Notes: generated from the letters alone by a model not told the origin. A stretch of DNA of 64,000 nt from Hydractinia symbiolongicarpus (GCF_029227915.1 NC_079877.1:21971851-22035850), one strand, 5' to 3'. Positions 23,001-36,363 are shown, counted from the stretch's first letter. A program made the numbers and translations.

Positions 23001-26000
23001 GTTATTTGTCATCAGTGAATTTTCCCAAGACTTTCTAAATTAATAAAAAACAATTATTTGCAATCCTGTGTGAAATCGGTTAGTCTTAAGAAATTTTATA
23101 TTTATTTATATTGGTTATTTTCAGTGTTTTTCTCCCAAGCTATTGCAATCTTCAGTGGCATGCATTTCATTTGTTTTACTGCGTGGGCCAAATATTAAAA
23201 TTGGTTACTTTTTCAAGAAACCTGGCAAGAGGTGTAGATTCAATTTTTTTTTACTTTTGAAACTACTGACCCTGATAGAATGTATCCAAAGTCCTGTGTA
23301 AAAACTGTCCATTATGTAATATTCCTTTATGCGAATAATGAACATTTGAAAACTCTTCTTTTTATTTTTATAAAGTTTATTAATAGAAAAAAATATTTTT
23401 TGAATCATCTCTTAACTGGTTGCCTGTAAAAAATTTTGTTTATAGTGAAGAATATATGAGTTGAGAATTTTTTTGAATCACACACACAAAAAACCCAGGA
23501 TTTTATGTTGTGTTACTCAGCTAAAAGATTAAGTGTTTTTTATGTCAGTCTATATTATTTAGAAGTTCTTATGTTAAACACAATGCTCTTTTGTCAATTT
23601 TCACTTGTTAAATTTTATTATTAACCTGCTAACTGGAAAGGTTTACTATAGTTATGAATGAGAAGTGTCAATATGGGTTGGCTTTTCGATGTAGATTTTT
23701 GATGACATTGTCTTCTGTGTTAGTAATGTAGAATAAATTGTCAACAACCCTTTTAAACAATTTTAAGTCTCACATATTAGATGTTTTCTTCATAGTTAAA
23801 AAGCATTTAATGTGGGAATAAAAAAAGGTTTTTTTATTGTTTCCTACACTAAAACATGTTTGCATTATTTTGTTGAGTGTTAACTAAACCTATCTATTTT
23901 TAATTGTATTCATTATATCGAATCAGTTTGATCAGTGAGAGTGGTATGGCAAGTGTGACTAACCATTTTTTTATATCTATTTTACAACCTGGTCCCCAGG
24001 ACTTATTTGATAATTGTTGATGATAATATTAATTATTCATTTTTTCGAAATTTGTGAATTAATGAATAATTAATATTGATGGAATAAATTTAGCACACTA
24101 TGATAAGGGGAGAGACTTGACAAAAAGTAATATTCAGGTTTAAATTTTCTAATACCACAAACAATGCACAGTTGTCTAGTTATGTTCTTGTTTAATAGTA
24201 AAACGAAGTCATTCTTGATTAAAGGTTGAGGGGTTGTCAATGCCATCAACTTTTTTGTATTTATATATCCCCGTGCAAGAATATATAATCTATAATATAA
24301 TACCCATATTCGTCTGTCTGTTTTGCAAAATGGTAACCGCAGTTGCAAGATACACGAAATGCGGTGAATTAAATGCAGGCGAACACGTGGTTTTATCCAC
24401 GGACCACTGACTAGTTTTCATATATTACATCTTCTATTATTAGTTATTTATATATATATATATTTATTTTCAATATGTTAGTGGTAAGTTACCTATACAT
24501 TTTCAATGTTAACTCATAATATATTCTTACTGTAGATTTTTACCAAAAATATTCACTACCTACCCTTCGGTTTTTTTTTTAATTTTCTTTTTTTTTGTTC
24601 TGGTTATTAAAAAAGTTGTTTTATATACGCCCACTCTATTCAATAAATTTTCATTATTTACCTAATGGTAATATTATTGGTTTTCTGGTCAGAGCAGATA
24701 AACTTAATAAGACATTGACGTCAGTTCTTTCTGATATCTTGCCTGCTGATAATATTTATAATGTTATAATAAAATATAAATACAGTAAAGTAAGACTGTT
24801 GGACATTTTTTGTATTTTTTCTTTGGGTTTATTTTGTCTCTGTAATTGAATGTTTTCTGTGATGCGTACTTTTGTCAGTGCTTCAAATTGGTTGAGCGCC
24901 CATATAAAAAAATTTAAAAAATAATCACACATCTAAAGTTTTATGGTCCCTGTGTAAACTAGATGTAACCAGAAACGTGCCTGGTTTTCGACTGTGATAC
25001 GAAGTGTCATTCTTATAATTGTTTGTGTAGGCCTTTGAAATATGTAACACATTTTCTTAAATTAGATGGATGCGTTTTTATCTGGATAGTATTACTTCTG
25101 TTGATTGATAAATGTGGTTAAATCTCAAATTAGCTCTTGTTAATCAAGTACTTTCAAAGAAAGAATGACGACGACTAATGTATGATGTTAAAACTTATAT
25201 ATTGACAACTACTATAGTTAACAGTCCTACATATTGTGTTTTTTAGGTCGTACTGGGAGTCGTGGACCAAGAGGTTTGTTTTGTTGCAATTATCCCATTA
25301 TAACTGCCATACAAAATTTTGTGCAACGCTATTTCGTACATACTTTAACTAATGACCGATTTGGCTACCATTTTACTCACAATATAGCTATTTTTGTTAT
25401 TTTACTTTAAATATACGTACTAGTAAAACTTTGATGTCATTCCGTGATAAAAAAATGTTGATTTTGATATTATAGTGCAAGCGTCAGCAGTTATCGCGTC
25501 ACATGACACCGAAAAAATACTGCGTTGTCCTCCACATGTTGTATATACTAATCATAATTGACATAATTTTTCCATGGTGATTTGAATAGATCAAAGTATT
25601 TAATAAGCCTAAACCTATTTAGCATTTATTTATTCACAAAGAAATGTTTTTTTAATGCGAAAATGATATTAAAAGATGGGTTTAAAATGGCTATTGTTCT
25701 TTTTTATAATCCGTTTTTTTTATTTCAATGCGCTCATTTCCCCATATTAGATTGATTTCTTGCTATGATAACCAAATTATCTGATACGTTTCCTTTCTTT
25801 TTAATCCCACCTTGGTAATTGGCTGGTTTAGGAACACCTCTTTCTTTGAAGTTTCACCAAAATAACTTTTACAGGGTTTGGTTTAAGTAAGAAAAGTTTA
25901 CTTTCTAACGTAGAATACAATACTAATATGTAACTTACGTTTTTCTTTAGGACCCAAAGGTCGTAGAGGTAAGAGAGGTGGGTGTTAACATACTAACAAT

Positions 26001-27162
26001 AATATTTCGTACTAACTACCCACCTCCATTAAAAAAGACAAACAAAGTAGTTTGTTAACTAAAAGGGGAGGTAAAATGCTTTAGTCACACTTTGATGTAC
26101 AAGTTTTTTTTAATGATGCTAACTATTGACTAACTTATTGATTTACTAATTTATGTAATCTTGTATTTAACTTAAATGTAAGAGTTCTGGAATAAATATT
26201 GTCTCTTTTATCTTAAGTCATTTAAGATCAAGCCGTTTGAGTAATATTTTTGTTTCTCCCTTTCAGGAAAGCCTGGCGCACAGGGAAAATTAGGACCAAT
26301 AGGACCGCCTGGACAACCTGGTCCAGCGGGTGGGAGGGGACATCGCGGAAAAACAGGTATTTATATGCTTACAGTTACTTGTAATCCCATTTAATTTTGT
26401 AATACGACTCATAAAATACTGTTTCGTTAACTTAGGCAAACCTGGTCCTCGAGGTGATGTTGGTGCAATAGGTGTTACCGGTAAAACAGGACCTGCAGGT
26501 CCGCCGGGACCATCGGGACCATCAGGGATACGGCCTGTAAGTATTGATATATGTAACCAACTAGAAAGTTGTCGGTATGATTTAGGCATTAAAAATGTGT
26601 TTTTTGTAGATGAAACATAAGCCAGTGGTGCACCTCACAGGTTACAAGCGTCAAAAATCGCTCACTAAAAAGCCAGAAGGTAAGAAGCTTATGATGTTAC
26701 TGAAAACCTTTTTCAATATTATGCTTATTGGTGGCTGTTAACATTCTGATCGTTCTTTCAGGTATTATTACTCACTGGGTTCATACGGGGAATATAGGTA
26801 TGATCAATGGTGGCTTCACTATGGATAAAGGAATGATTACCATTCCTGAAGATGGTTTTTACAACGTTTATGCTCAGATTTTTTTTCAAGCCGACTTTGA
26901 TCCGCTAGTATTCAAGGATATGGACCGTATTCTGGTCCATTATGTTTACTTATTTAGAGGTGACAAGAAATATATATATTCACGATCATATGCTACAAAA
27001 GCGGAGCATACGAGTAGTAATAGAGCGTTTCATACTACGCTCACATCTTCTGTATTCAGACTGTTCAAGGGCGACCAACTCGCTGTAGGCGTTGAGCCGG
27101 AATACTTGCCGTACATTGAATATGTAGAATCCACCTCGTATTTCGGGGCCTACCAAGTATGA
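17039..27162 (+). CDS. Ectodysplasin-like collagenous TNF-family ligand, 8 coding exons
   Basis: Predicted 398-aa type II membrane protein, close to vertebrate EDA in length and layout. Exons: 17039-17431, 17742-17829, 25247-25273, 25951-25977, 26267-26356, 26436-26536, 26610-26679, 26762-27162; every junction is GT-AG and in phase. Residues 1-36 cytoplasmic, about 37-58 transmembrane (LLIQGLFNIICIVLIIILF), then a Ser/Thr/Pro stalk. Residues about 160-241 form 27 uninterrupted Gly-X-Y triplets (GPIGPPGQPGPAGGRG is an example). About 243-398 is a TNF domain: VVHLTG, the strand GFYNVYAQIFF and the C-terminal YFGAYQV. TNF ligands act as trimers on cell-surface receptors; the collagen part should aid multimer assembly. 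RRGKR in exon 4 matches a furin site (R-x-K/R-R) but lies inside the collagen stretch, unlike EDA where the site precedes it. Assignment to EDA rather than another collagenous TNF is inference. Confidence 0.92.
18363..18484 (+). CDS. Candidate alternative last exon of the TNF ligand gene
   Basis: Acceptor tatcatttacag precedes GGG AAA. Joined to exon 2 (ending in one base, G, at 17829) it reads in phase for 39 residues after a Gly: EKLGRLNGFWYKAQNKTKKY then FAGGDRVDAEKFEFRTNTT and TAG at 18482-18484. The resulting protein would have the anchor and stalk but no collagen or TNF domain, about 200 aa. Composition is plainly protein-like and GC is above the intron. It could also be a decayed exon or coincidence. 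Long AT-rich sequence, with an AATAAA at 19942, follows and could be its 3' UTR. Confidence 0.5.
18485..22230 (+). other. Intron 2 of the TNF ligand gene, left part
   Basis: AT-rich intron sequence. 20440-20640 is a degraded copy of the dispersed repeat seen at 43.2, 44.9 and 46.0 kb (tttcggaacag, ggttaatgatgccatcaaaa, ctatcctatacaatttctt). The 110-codon frame at 20595-20927 lies across and beyond this repeat and has no splice or composition support. Confidence 0.55.
22237..22566 (-). mobile_element. tRNA-derived SINE, antisense in intron 2
   Basis: Read on the minus strand: a tRNA-like head (GTGCCGTAGATTAGTGGTTA) with a perfect B box GGTTCGATTCC, a body of about 230 bp containing ctgtgtgggccgttggatgt and catggcccctcctggaaata, and an (ATCT/ATTT)n tail. 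Same family as the copy at 46716-47052 (plus strand). Presumed to have been transcribed by RNA polymerase III and mobilised by a LINE. Confidence 0.85.
22575..22709 (+). CDS. Coding-like fragment beside the SINE
   Basis: 45 codons open to TAA at 22707-22709, including NWTKFNLKTFETFPVDNLPE and MPVLTTDVLVTMQEE, at much higher coding quality than the surrounding intron. It starts immediately beyond the SINE head. Could be the end of a mobile-element protein into which the SINE inserted, or an unused exon. Family not recognised. Confidence 0.3.
   Translation: MYVVIGVVANWTKFNLKTFETFPVDNLPEMPVLTTDVLVTMQEE
22720..25240 (+). other. Intron 2 of the TNF ligand gene, right part
   Basis: AT-rich. Holds a 17-bp-arm inverted repeat (24025-24041 / 24061-24077) and a copy of the CAGA/hairpin dispersed family at about 24255-24425 (ccatattcgtctgtctgttt, gtggttttatccacgg, gactagt). 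No gene recognised. Confidence 0.55.
24025..24077. repeat. Inverted repeat, perfect 17-bp arms
   Basis: AATATTAATTATTCATT and its complement around a 19-bp loop. Wholly AT-rich; it may be a remnant of a small foldback element or chance in AT-rich DNA. Confidence 0.7.
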
Positions 27163-28910
27163 GTAATCATTGCTTCACAGTTACTGGTAGTCGGAAGTCA
27201 CGCGACAAGTTCGCATCAGCGCTAGTTTGGTTGCTTATTACAATCAAGACATAAGTGTACATTAAACAAGAGCAGTTGACCGAGTACACACGACCTCTGT
27301 CACCTCTTTTAAAGAAAAAACGCATCGGTAAAAAAAATAGAAAGATATAATTGAGATATCGCAATTTACTGCTTCCCAAGCATAACGTGTGAGAAACCGT
27401 TAATAATATTTTGTTAAATTTTTACAAATTGTGGTTTAAAAAGAAGAAGCCAAAGTCCAGAACCCCTTTTTGTATGCAAGAACCTTCATGATGGTTGCGC
27501 GAGAGTTGTTTTTAATACGTATATATATTTTTGTATTTGTTTTTAAACTGTATTTTTATACTTAAATTCCATTTTTCTTCTCTTTTATTTTTTAATCAGA
27601 CATTTTTACGCTACATTGAAAAGTGACTTTTTGATAAATTTTTGTTAGTCTTTTTATTTCCGGTGTCGGTCAGAGGAGGACTGAGCCATTTGAAATGATG
27701 ACATGAGCATTTGTTATTTTGCAACGATGGCTCGCCTTGCTTTAATCGGAATTTTTAAAAGTTAATTGTTTTTTTTTAAAACCTCATTGCACTGTTTTTT
27801 TTTCTTTTTGATGTGCATCGGCTTTTTATCATTGCAGTGACAAGCAACTAAACCGTTTTGTATCATGCTGTGAATTGGATTTTCTTCAACTTTCAAATCA
27901 ATGCGCTCTATTCCTGAAGAGCTTCTAGATTCCAATTTTTTGGTATCATCCAAATATTACTTGGGTTTTTGTCGGTTTAACTACTCACAGTTTTCCCGTT
28001 AGAGACCTCGAAGCTCGTTTAAACGGTTCTGATCGATTAGTGCTTGTCATGATGCATTGTTATTAAGTTGTTTTTTAGTTGATTTTTTACGACGGACTCG
28101 CAGCGAATAAATTATTCACTTTTTTAAATCCATATAATGTTCGATAATGAGGCCAGATGAATTTGTGTATAAACTAAGTAAAATAGTGTTATTTTTTATG
28201 TTGAGTTCTATATTTCAATTATAAATTTCAAAGTTTTATTTTGTATTTTTAATTTTTTCAGCAATATTATTTTTCTACTTGTGGTACTACGCCGGTACCG
28301 AATATTTCTAGACTGGCTCTACTAAGAAGCACATCTCGCATATCTTGTGGTTGACTTTTGATGGACTTTTTATAAGTGAAGTGTGCAGTTTTCTTAGATG
28401 CCTTGCGTGATGTTTCTATATTTCTATTTTTTCAGTGAAAATCATATATTAAAACTGAAACTTTGATTCTATTTAACTCTCAAATGTGTTATTTTTTTCT
28501 TGTGATGTTAATTTTTTTATTCTTTATTTTTTGTGCTTGCTGCCAATGACACTTTATCCACCCTTCAGTAGGTTAGGTTACATGTTAAAAGTACTCGGTG
28601 GTATGCTATGATAAAAACGTCCTGAGACGAGTTAATATTAAATAACGTTCGAAACGGAACTTTTGTATACATATTAAATTTTTACTCGTTTCCATTTTAC
28701 TTTGTACAAAAATATCTTCACGTAAAGTGAAGAAATAATCAATAGTTCGTATTTTTGTAAGTCACGCTTGCCTATTTAAAATTATTGTATATATACCTCT
28801 TACCAATATATGAAGTTTTGAAGATTTTTTGTTTGAATGGATGTGAAAATTTGTAGACGAGTAAAATTCTATTTGAAGTGTTTGACATGGCCAATAATAA
28901 AAATCTTTAA
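27163..28910 (+). other. 3' UTR and downstream region of the TNF ligand gene
   Basis: Starts after TGA at 27160-27162. An AATAAA at 28106-28111 is one candidate poly(A) signal, which would give a 3' UTR near 1 kb; others may exist. No coding sequence recognised. Confidence 0.4.
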
Positions 28911-30090
28911 ATGAAAGTCTTATTCCTTAAGATGCTGATTTTTTGGTTTTTAATATTGTGTCCGTTTCTTCATTGTAAAACAACTTACTTTACGAAAATA
29001 TTTCCCTTTCGAAGGAACAATGTCGTTTTGAAGGTTTTTTTTTTGTGGTGCATCACGAAGTTCGTAACAACGCTAATTTTCAGGCTTTATTTCAACTGTC
29101 CGCGTGACTGGATGCAAAAATGTAGGAAATATAATAGTTACTGTTTTCTTAAGTTTTATCACTTATTGTATATAGATTTAATAATCGTTTTCCGTCAGGA
29201 AATTGGATACATTTATATACTTATTAGCCTCTTACGTTTGATAAACCTTGAAAGCTCTTGAAAGCTAATGTTTTTAACAGTTCCTTTTTCCAGAACTTTA
29301 AACGATGCGACTGTTGAAAAAAAATTAAAATGAATTTTATTCTTAGCAGATGCAGCTTTGACATGTTTGTAAGAATAGTTTGTAAGAATAGTTATTTCTC
29401 CAAACAGCATCACATTGACCAATATTCTGGAGCAGACCATCAGGTTGGTCATGCTAGTGTACGCAACAGTTGGTACTGAAAGAAAGATCATGAGGAAATT
29501 TGGCCAGTCGAAAATACTTGTAAATTACATAGAAACGACGTTCTTGATTGCTTGTGGCTACGTTCTTTGAAATTTTGCCCGCTCTCCTGCATTTTAATAG
29601 CTGTATTCTATTCCTGCGAAAAATCTAGACACTGAAGTATTATAAACTACACGTTTTTTCCCTTTTATTATAGCCTAGTTTAAAGATTTTTGGTTAACTT
29701 TTAGCCAACGTTAAAGAACACATTAAGACCACATTGAGCCTTAATCCAATAAAATTACGGAAAAAATCGTATTGGTACACCATTTTCTCGTAAAATAAAT
29801 ACAGATAACAAACGCATTTTTACCTGAAATAGCTTTTAAAAAGCTAAAATCTCATCCTGGTCGCCAGGGTTTGTTACGATTAACAAGATCCTGATGCAGA
29901 CATACCCATTATTTTCTTAGTCATTGCGTTCAATCAAAAATAACCTGTTTTATTAACTTTATATAACCTTCGTTATATTGACAAAATTTATAATTACAAA
30001 GATATTATAAATGAGACAAAATTTGATTACAAAGTGCGATTGGATTACAAAGTGATACACTACAGGTGTCCTGTTATTTAAAAGTCTAAA
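28911..30090 (+). other. No firm gene; one ambiguous coding-like patch
   Basis: At 29400-29500 both strands read well: plus HHIDQYSGADHQVGHASVRN after the acceptor-like tttctccaaacag, ending in TGA; minus PTVAYTSMTNLMVCSRILVN after ctttctttcag. Only one, if either, can be real, and no partner exon was found. The rest is AT-rich. Confidence 0.3.
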
Positions 30091-30094
30091 AATA

Positions 30095-30205
30095 TATAAA
30101 ACAATCGGTGGCCCGTGGAAAAGTCCAAAAAAACGAATTCGTACGTCGCTACTTGCGGTACCATTTTGCGTGACAGACAGACGTATACTGGTATTATAAT
30201 ATAGA
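30095..30205 (-). repeat. Copy of the CAGA/hairpin dispersed family
   Basis: ggtggcccgtggaaaagtcc, gacagacagac and attataatatag occur in the same order as in the 32.7-33.1 kb copies but diverged. Confidence 0.5.
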
Positions 30206-30244
30206 ATAGCCGGGATGAGCCACAAGCAACTGTTGTTGAACGCC

Positions 30245-30960
30245 CTAAAGAGCGCTTAAAAAGAATTGCAAACTGTGCGACAAGGTCAGGTGGAGCGCTT
30301 TAGTACAGGTATGCAATATGTCGTAAATCAAGTGAAGCGCATACACCAATGTAGTGTTGCGACTGTAACATATTTTACAAAAAATAACTTTCCCGCTGGA
30401 ATAAAAACACAGTTTACAACCGTTGTGACTCCGTCATAGCAAAAACAATCGGTCAATATTATTTTAGTTTGCGGAATAAGTTTTCCTAAAAGTTAAAAAA
30501 TTAATCGTGACACCGGGCTAAGCGCTTAGTACAGTTAAACAGAGTTGAACAGGCGTATAGGGTCAATACTCCTTTGAAAAAACTTTCTCGCAGACTCTTT
30601 TTAAATAAAAACACAAGAAACAGTCCATTGCTAACACAGGGCTGAGTGGTTAGTCCATGTAAGCAGTGTTGCACATTCGTACAGGCGTGATTCCCAAGAA
30701 AGTTTAAAATAAATTGTTACAGTGGGCTAACCCCTTAGTACAGGTCATCGCACATGCGCATAGGCGTAACAGCCTTTTTCAAAAAAAAAACAGTCTGTTG
30801 TTAACACTGGGCTAAGCGCTTAGTACGGTTTAACAGAGTTGAACAGGCGTATAGGCGTAATACCTTTTTCCAAAAAAAACGTTATTGCAACTTTGGTTTA
30901 AATAAAAACACAGGGAACAGCCTGTCGTTACCCGTCCAGCTAAAACAATCGCTCAGCCAT
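30245..30960. repeat. Degenerate tandem repeat with CTAAGCGCTTAG
   Basis: Several diverged units share aacac-gggct-aagcgcttagtac, gttgaacaggcgtatagg and aaataaaaacacaggaaacagcc. Units start near 30506, 30633, 30715 and 30798. The perfect palindrome CTAAGCGCTTAG is intact in two (about 30518, 30810). A further trace is at 33600-33680. No coding. Confidence 0.7.
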
Positions 30961-31937
30961 TTTATTTGCAGAAAACGTTTTCAGTAAAATATGAAAAAGA
31001 TGTAGCTACCTAGCTAACTGCATTTAGCATAAGAATTATTGCTTAAGAATATTGTTGTAACCAAACTGCATTTTATACTTTCACTTTTTAAGGAGCTAGC
31101 TAAATAGCCACAGCCTCAACATAAAAATAAATGTTGGCTAGGATAAAAAGCTCTAATAACAAACAGAATAACAATTCGGCGATTCGGTTTGACGTCACAA
31201 CAATTTTATTGGAGGTGAAAAGTTTCCGTATTTTAGGCGAAGAGAGTGCAGAGCTAGACACATTTTGGAGTTTTAAGAACAATGTTAGGAAGTTTGAGCA
31301 CATATTTTTTTGGAGCAAAATCTAGAAGCATCATTTCCAGACAGATTTTTATTGTGAATACCTTTCTATAGCTATCTTCCATTTCCAAATTTTTAGCATT
31401 TTTCTCCCTACGAACTAGGTTTGTTTTCACCCTGCGAAATTTCAAAAATGGCGGATGTAGCATTAATGTAATTCGTCAATTAAGCAAAATGTCAATATCA
31501 CTACGGCAACAAAGCTGAACCGAATCGCCGAATAAGTGAGGCTCTAGCTGCTAGCTAGCTAACCTTCAAAATCTTCGTTCCTAGCCAAACATCCCAAACT
31601 GGTGCGTTTCAGATCTGTATGTGGTCAAAAAACGTGACAATATATTTATCCTAACATTGAAAACAAACAGAAAACAAATATTACAGAAATATAAAACTTT
31701 CAGAAGATAAAAAAAAGTCAAACAAACCTTATAGCCTGAAAACTCCATACACAACCATTTTTATAATCAAAATGGTCTTCGTTCATTCAGCCGCGAAAAT
31801 CTTGGACTTTAAGATTCAAAATGGCCTTCATTCATTCAGCCGCGAAAATAAATTGAATTTTTTTAAGCAAAAATCTTGGATTCTTTCTGGTCGCGAAAAT
31901 CTTGGATTGTTTTTTTTTTAAGAATTAGGCGTTGTGA
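30961..31937 (+). other. No gene recognised
   Basis: AT-rich. A doubled aatcttggattctt / aatggccttcattcattcag phrase at 31770-31900 is a short local duplication. The overlapping ORFs at 31100-31463 on both strands lack splice or family support. Confidence 0.4.
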
Positions 31938-31980
31938 TCGCCGCTCGCGCGATCAGGCGTCGTGATCGCGCGAGCGGCGA
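31938..31980. repeat. GC-rich palindrome, 18-bp arms
   Basis: TCGCCGCTCGCGCGATCA and its exact complement around ggcgtcg. The GC content (about 70%) is startling in this AT-rich DNA. It lies 85 bp before the CAGA microsatellite and may be an end of the same repeat family. Confidence 0.9.
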
Positions 31981-32064
31981 AACAAAGTCAGCAAAAATAT
32001 ATCGCATTTGGTATTGGTGCGCATTTTAAAAATTTCGTGTTTCCGACACGGGACACAGCTGTCG

Positions 32065-33090
<1,026 letters not shown>

Positions 33091-34020
33091 CCGGCGTCGA
33101 AATACCAGTTTAGGCAACAAGCAACTCACCAATTTTACCGGACTTAGGGAATGTAAAACTGCAAATAAAGCTTTCGAACGTTGGTTGGATATCCTGAACA
33201 GGGGATTAATGACCTACTAACTTAAGAAACTGTTATGAAACTTTTAGCCTTAAAATCAGAAAAAATAAGAAATTGAGCCTCGGTAGACAAAACTGGTTTC
33301 TTATAAAAACAAAGGGTGTATTGATCTTAACATGTGAAAACATACAGAAAAGAAATATTCCTATAGATACAAAGTATTTAAAAGAGAAAAAGATCAAAAG
33401 AAAACCTACAAACCTGAAACCATCACTTCCAAACTAAAATGGCCTTCGCGGCCGTTTTGTTGGGGTTTGTTCTGTTTACGGGGCATTTTCCCTGGTTGAT
33501 GTAGTTGATAGCGGCGATATTGTTTACCTGTAAATTATGCTCACACCGTGGGGACGGGGTTGGTTTTTGCTGTGATCCCGAAATAAGGCTGCGTAATACC
33601 CCATGCAAGAAAACTATATTGCAACTTTAGCTTAAGAAAAAACCCAGCAAACAGCCATTGTTAACACCAGGCTGAGCCAACCATAGTTAATCTAGCGATT
33701 TATTAGTTAGCAGGAATCTCTGGTATTGCTACAATTCCATTTCACATCATATCAAATTTCTTAGAAAACACCCTAAATTATAGTATTCCCATTCTTTGTT
33801 TTAGATTTCATAATAACTTTTGCAAAATATGCAGTGAAACATTTATAGCAGATTTTCAAAAGTTTGACTACTAATAATCCAAGTTAACTAACGATCAGAA
33901 AATTTTTAAAAGATTCCCTTGAGTGGCTAGCTAGACAACAAAGTCAAAGAACTAGCTATCTAGCTGCTGCCACAAAAGCTAGTTATTGTGCCATTAATAT
34001 ATACTCTTTACTCGTTTCCT
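33091..34020 (+). other. No gene recognised
   Basis: AT-rich with a trace of the 30.2-30.9 kb repeat at 33600-33680. The ORF at 33423-33608 (-) has no support. Confidence 0.4.
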
Positions 34021-34022
34021 AG

Positions 34023-34138
34023 CTGCAAGTAAAAAGAAGAATGAAATAATCGCATCTCACAGGCTATACTTTTGGACAAAAACACTAGACCTCGAAGCAA
34101 AGGATACACCATCTAACCAATCGCAAGAAAAGGTTTAG
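34023..34138 (+). CDS. Candidate last exon, unknown protein
   Basis: A good acceptor (tactcgtttcctag) is followed at phase 1 by 37 codons and TAG: ASKKKNEIIASHRLYFWTKT then LDLEAKDTPSNQSQEKV. Basic start and Ser/Gln-rich end. No upstream exon identified. Confidence 0.3.
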
Positions 34139-36360
34139 AAAAAGTGAGTCCAGAAGATATAAAAATATTTACAGAACTTCGCGTATGACCGCATCAGAGC
34201 TGGCTTCGTGGCACAGGCTAACACGTGGATTGTATGAATAAAGTGAATTTATTCGGACTCTCTTTTTTATTTTCCTTCCCCCTCCCCTCTGACCGTAACT
34301 AATAATATTAGCAAACGATTCAGTCAAGTCGCAGTAAATACTCGTTTCTCAAGAGTTTCGTGACTGACAGGAAAAGTGCTATTTTCATACAATGCCTTGG
34401 CGTTTTTCATTCACTCCAACAATTTATGATTCATTCAATCAGCAGCTGTCAGCGACTTCTAAGAAAAAAAATAATTTGAAATTAAACTTCTTTGGAAATT
34501 CCCATGTCTAGCTTTGTGTGTTGTGTTCATCCTTGTAGATATAAATTAAGGCAATTACTTTGATACCGATGTTTTGTTTGGATATGCCACAATTAAGCTT
34601 CCTTATTTCTCTCATTGAGAAAAAGTTATTTTAATAAAAGTTACAAGCTTTTTTCGCCCCAGTTCTTATGTGAAAGAAAAAACTGACCGTCTGTATGTGC
34701 GTAAAAAAATCCCCGCAACAAACAAGCATTTCAATGTGAGATACACGACAAACATTTTAGTGTGAAATACACGACAAGCATTTCAATCTGACATAAACAA
34801 GTCTCAATGTGATTATTAAAATTTGATAAATTTGCGCTAAGTGGAGGTTATTATGTGGTGCAAGATAAAACACGTTTTTGCTAAACGTGCCAATGACTTA
34901 AAAGTCGACACGTTGAAGTTGGTCAAAGGTGAACAGTGATTTTTAGTCTTGCAAATTGCAAGTTAGATATGTAAGGAAGTATTATTTTGTTGCTTTTTGT
35001 GAATTCTCTATCTTCAGGGTTTTGAAAGATATCATCGATCTTTAACATCAATATGCAATATTTTCTGACAGACATGTCTGCATATTTATCATTAAAAAAA
35101 ATTGGTTTCACATTCGAATGCGTGTATCCAAATGTTTTCTTCATATTTTTGGGTTTCCCTAATTTTTAATTTTGATTTTTCTGACATAAAATATATATTC
35201 AACAATTGATATTGTTTTTTCGCTTAGTATACTTGTCACACACAACTTTAAGATACTTTCAACCGTGGCAAATGCGAAAAAGATACAAAAAATCCTATTT
35301 TTTAAGACCCAACAATTAAATATGTGAATATAGTGTCTACACCACACAAGAAAATAAAATAATAAGTAATTACCTTACATTGAAGCATGATCAATGCACA
35401 ATCTTTTTTGTCTATTGCAAGAAAACTGTCAGCTAGCAAAAGCGGTGCACAAAGTTTTTTTATAAATTAGCTACCACACTTAATCGCTACGTTGCTCCGA
35501 CATACAAGATTCTTTTCGCAACTGTTCCGAATGCTTTTCCTCTCGCTTGTCCCGAATTAACCAATATTTTCTCTGAATATGTTTTTGTTCTAATCTCTTT
35601 GTTGGGGCGCTAAGGATGTGGTAATAATAATAATTTGTTGAAGCACATAATTAATTATTAGGTAGTTTGTATCATTAATGTTTATTTTTTTTAACGGTTC
35701 CCATAATATATATTTTTGTTTTTCGAAGATCAGAGTGAATGTTTATAAAGCTACCAGAAGTATCTAATGTATACAATAAAAAATTTGGTAAAAATTATGT
35801 CAGTTGACGGATTGGTATAGCTAGTTAGCACCGGCCTTTGCAATTTGCCTTGGCATATGTCTGATCGAAATTCCTTTTTGTGTATATGTGCAATTTGTGC
35901 AGATTGAAATTCCCAGCCACAATCTTTCAATTTGAAAATTATTTAGTCAAAAATAATTGGCTCATAAAAGTATAAGGTCAAGAAATAAAATCTCACAAAA
36001 TGTACAAAGATAACCTGATTCGACGTCGAAGGACCATGAATGATGAAATCTGGAGGGTTTTTGAAAATGTTTTGGTATGCATGTATTGTAGCCATATGTC
36101 AAGTCTCAGAACCCTTCTTGATAACCCTTCCAATAGTATTTTTTCAAATAAGTACTCTAAGTAAAATCTGGCTATCAGCTAAGGGATCCTATTAATGCTC
36201 CATACTTTAGGTCACACGATTTTACGGCCCAATGTGATCCGTGCACTGCTATCGGAAAAGTACTATTTTGGTAGCCCATAAGCTTGTCACGACCATCTAA
36301 CCGACGAACCGAGTTGGCCCCTACTGATGTAAAGTTGCCTTTCTTTTTTTTTCTTTTTAA
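34139..36360 (+). other. No gene recognised; one short tandem repeat
   Basis: AT-rich; only the 3 x 26-bp repeat at 34724-34801 stands out. Minus-strand ORFs at 34923-35347 are AT-rich chance frames. Confidence 0.4.
34724..34801. repeat. Tandem repeat, 3 x 26 bp
   Basis: Units related to aagcatttcaatgtgagata followed by cacgac; the third unit is the most diverged. Confidence 0.8.
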
Positions 36361-36363
36361 TAC

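Noticed and set aside
26290-26589. Minus-strand Pro/Gly-rich ORF opposite the collagen exons
   Set aside because: Antisense shadow of Gly-X-Y coding sequence, which is stop-poor on the reverse strand.
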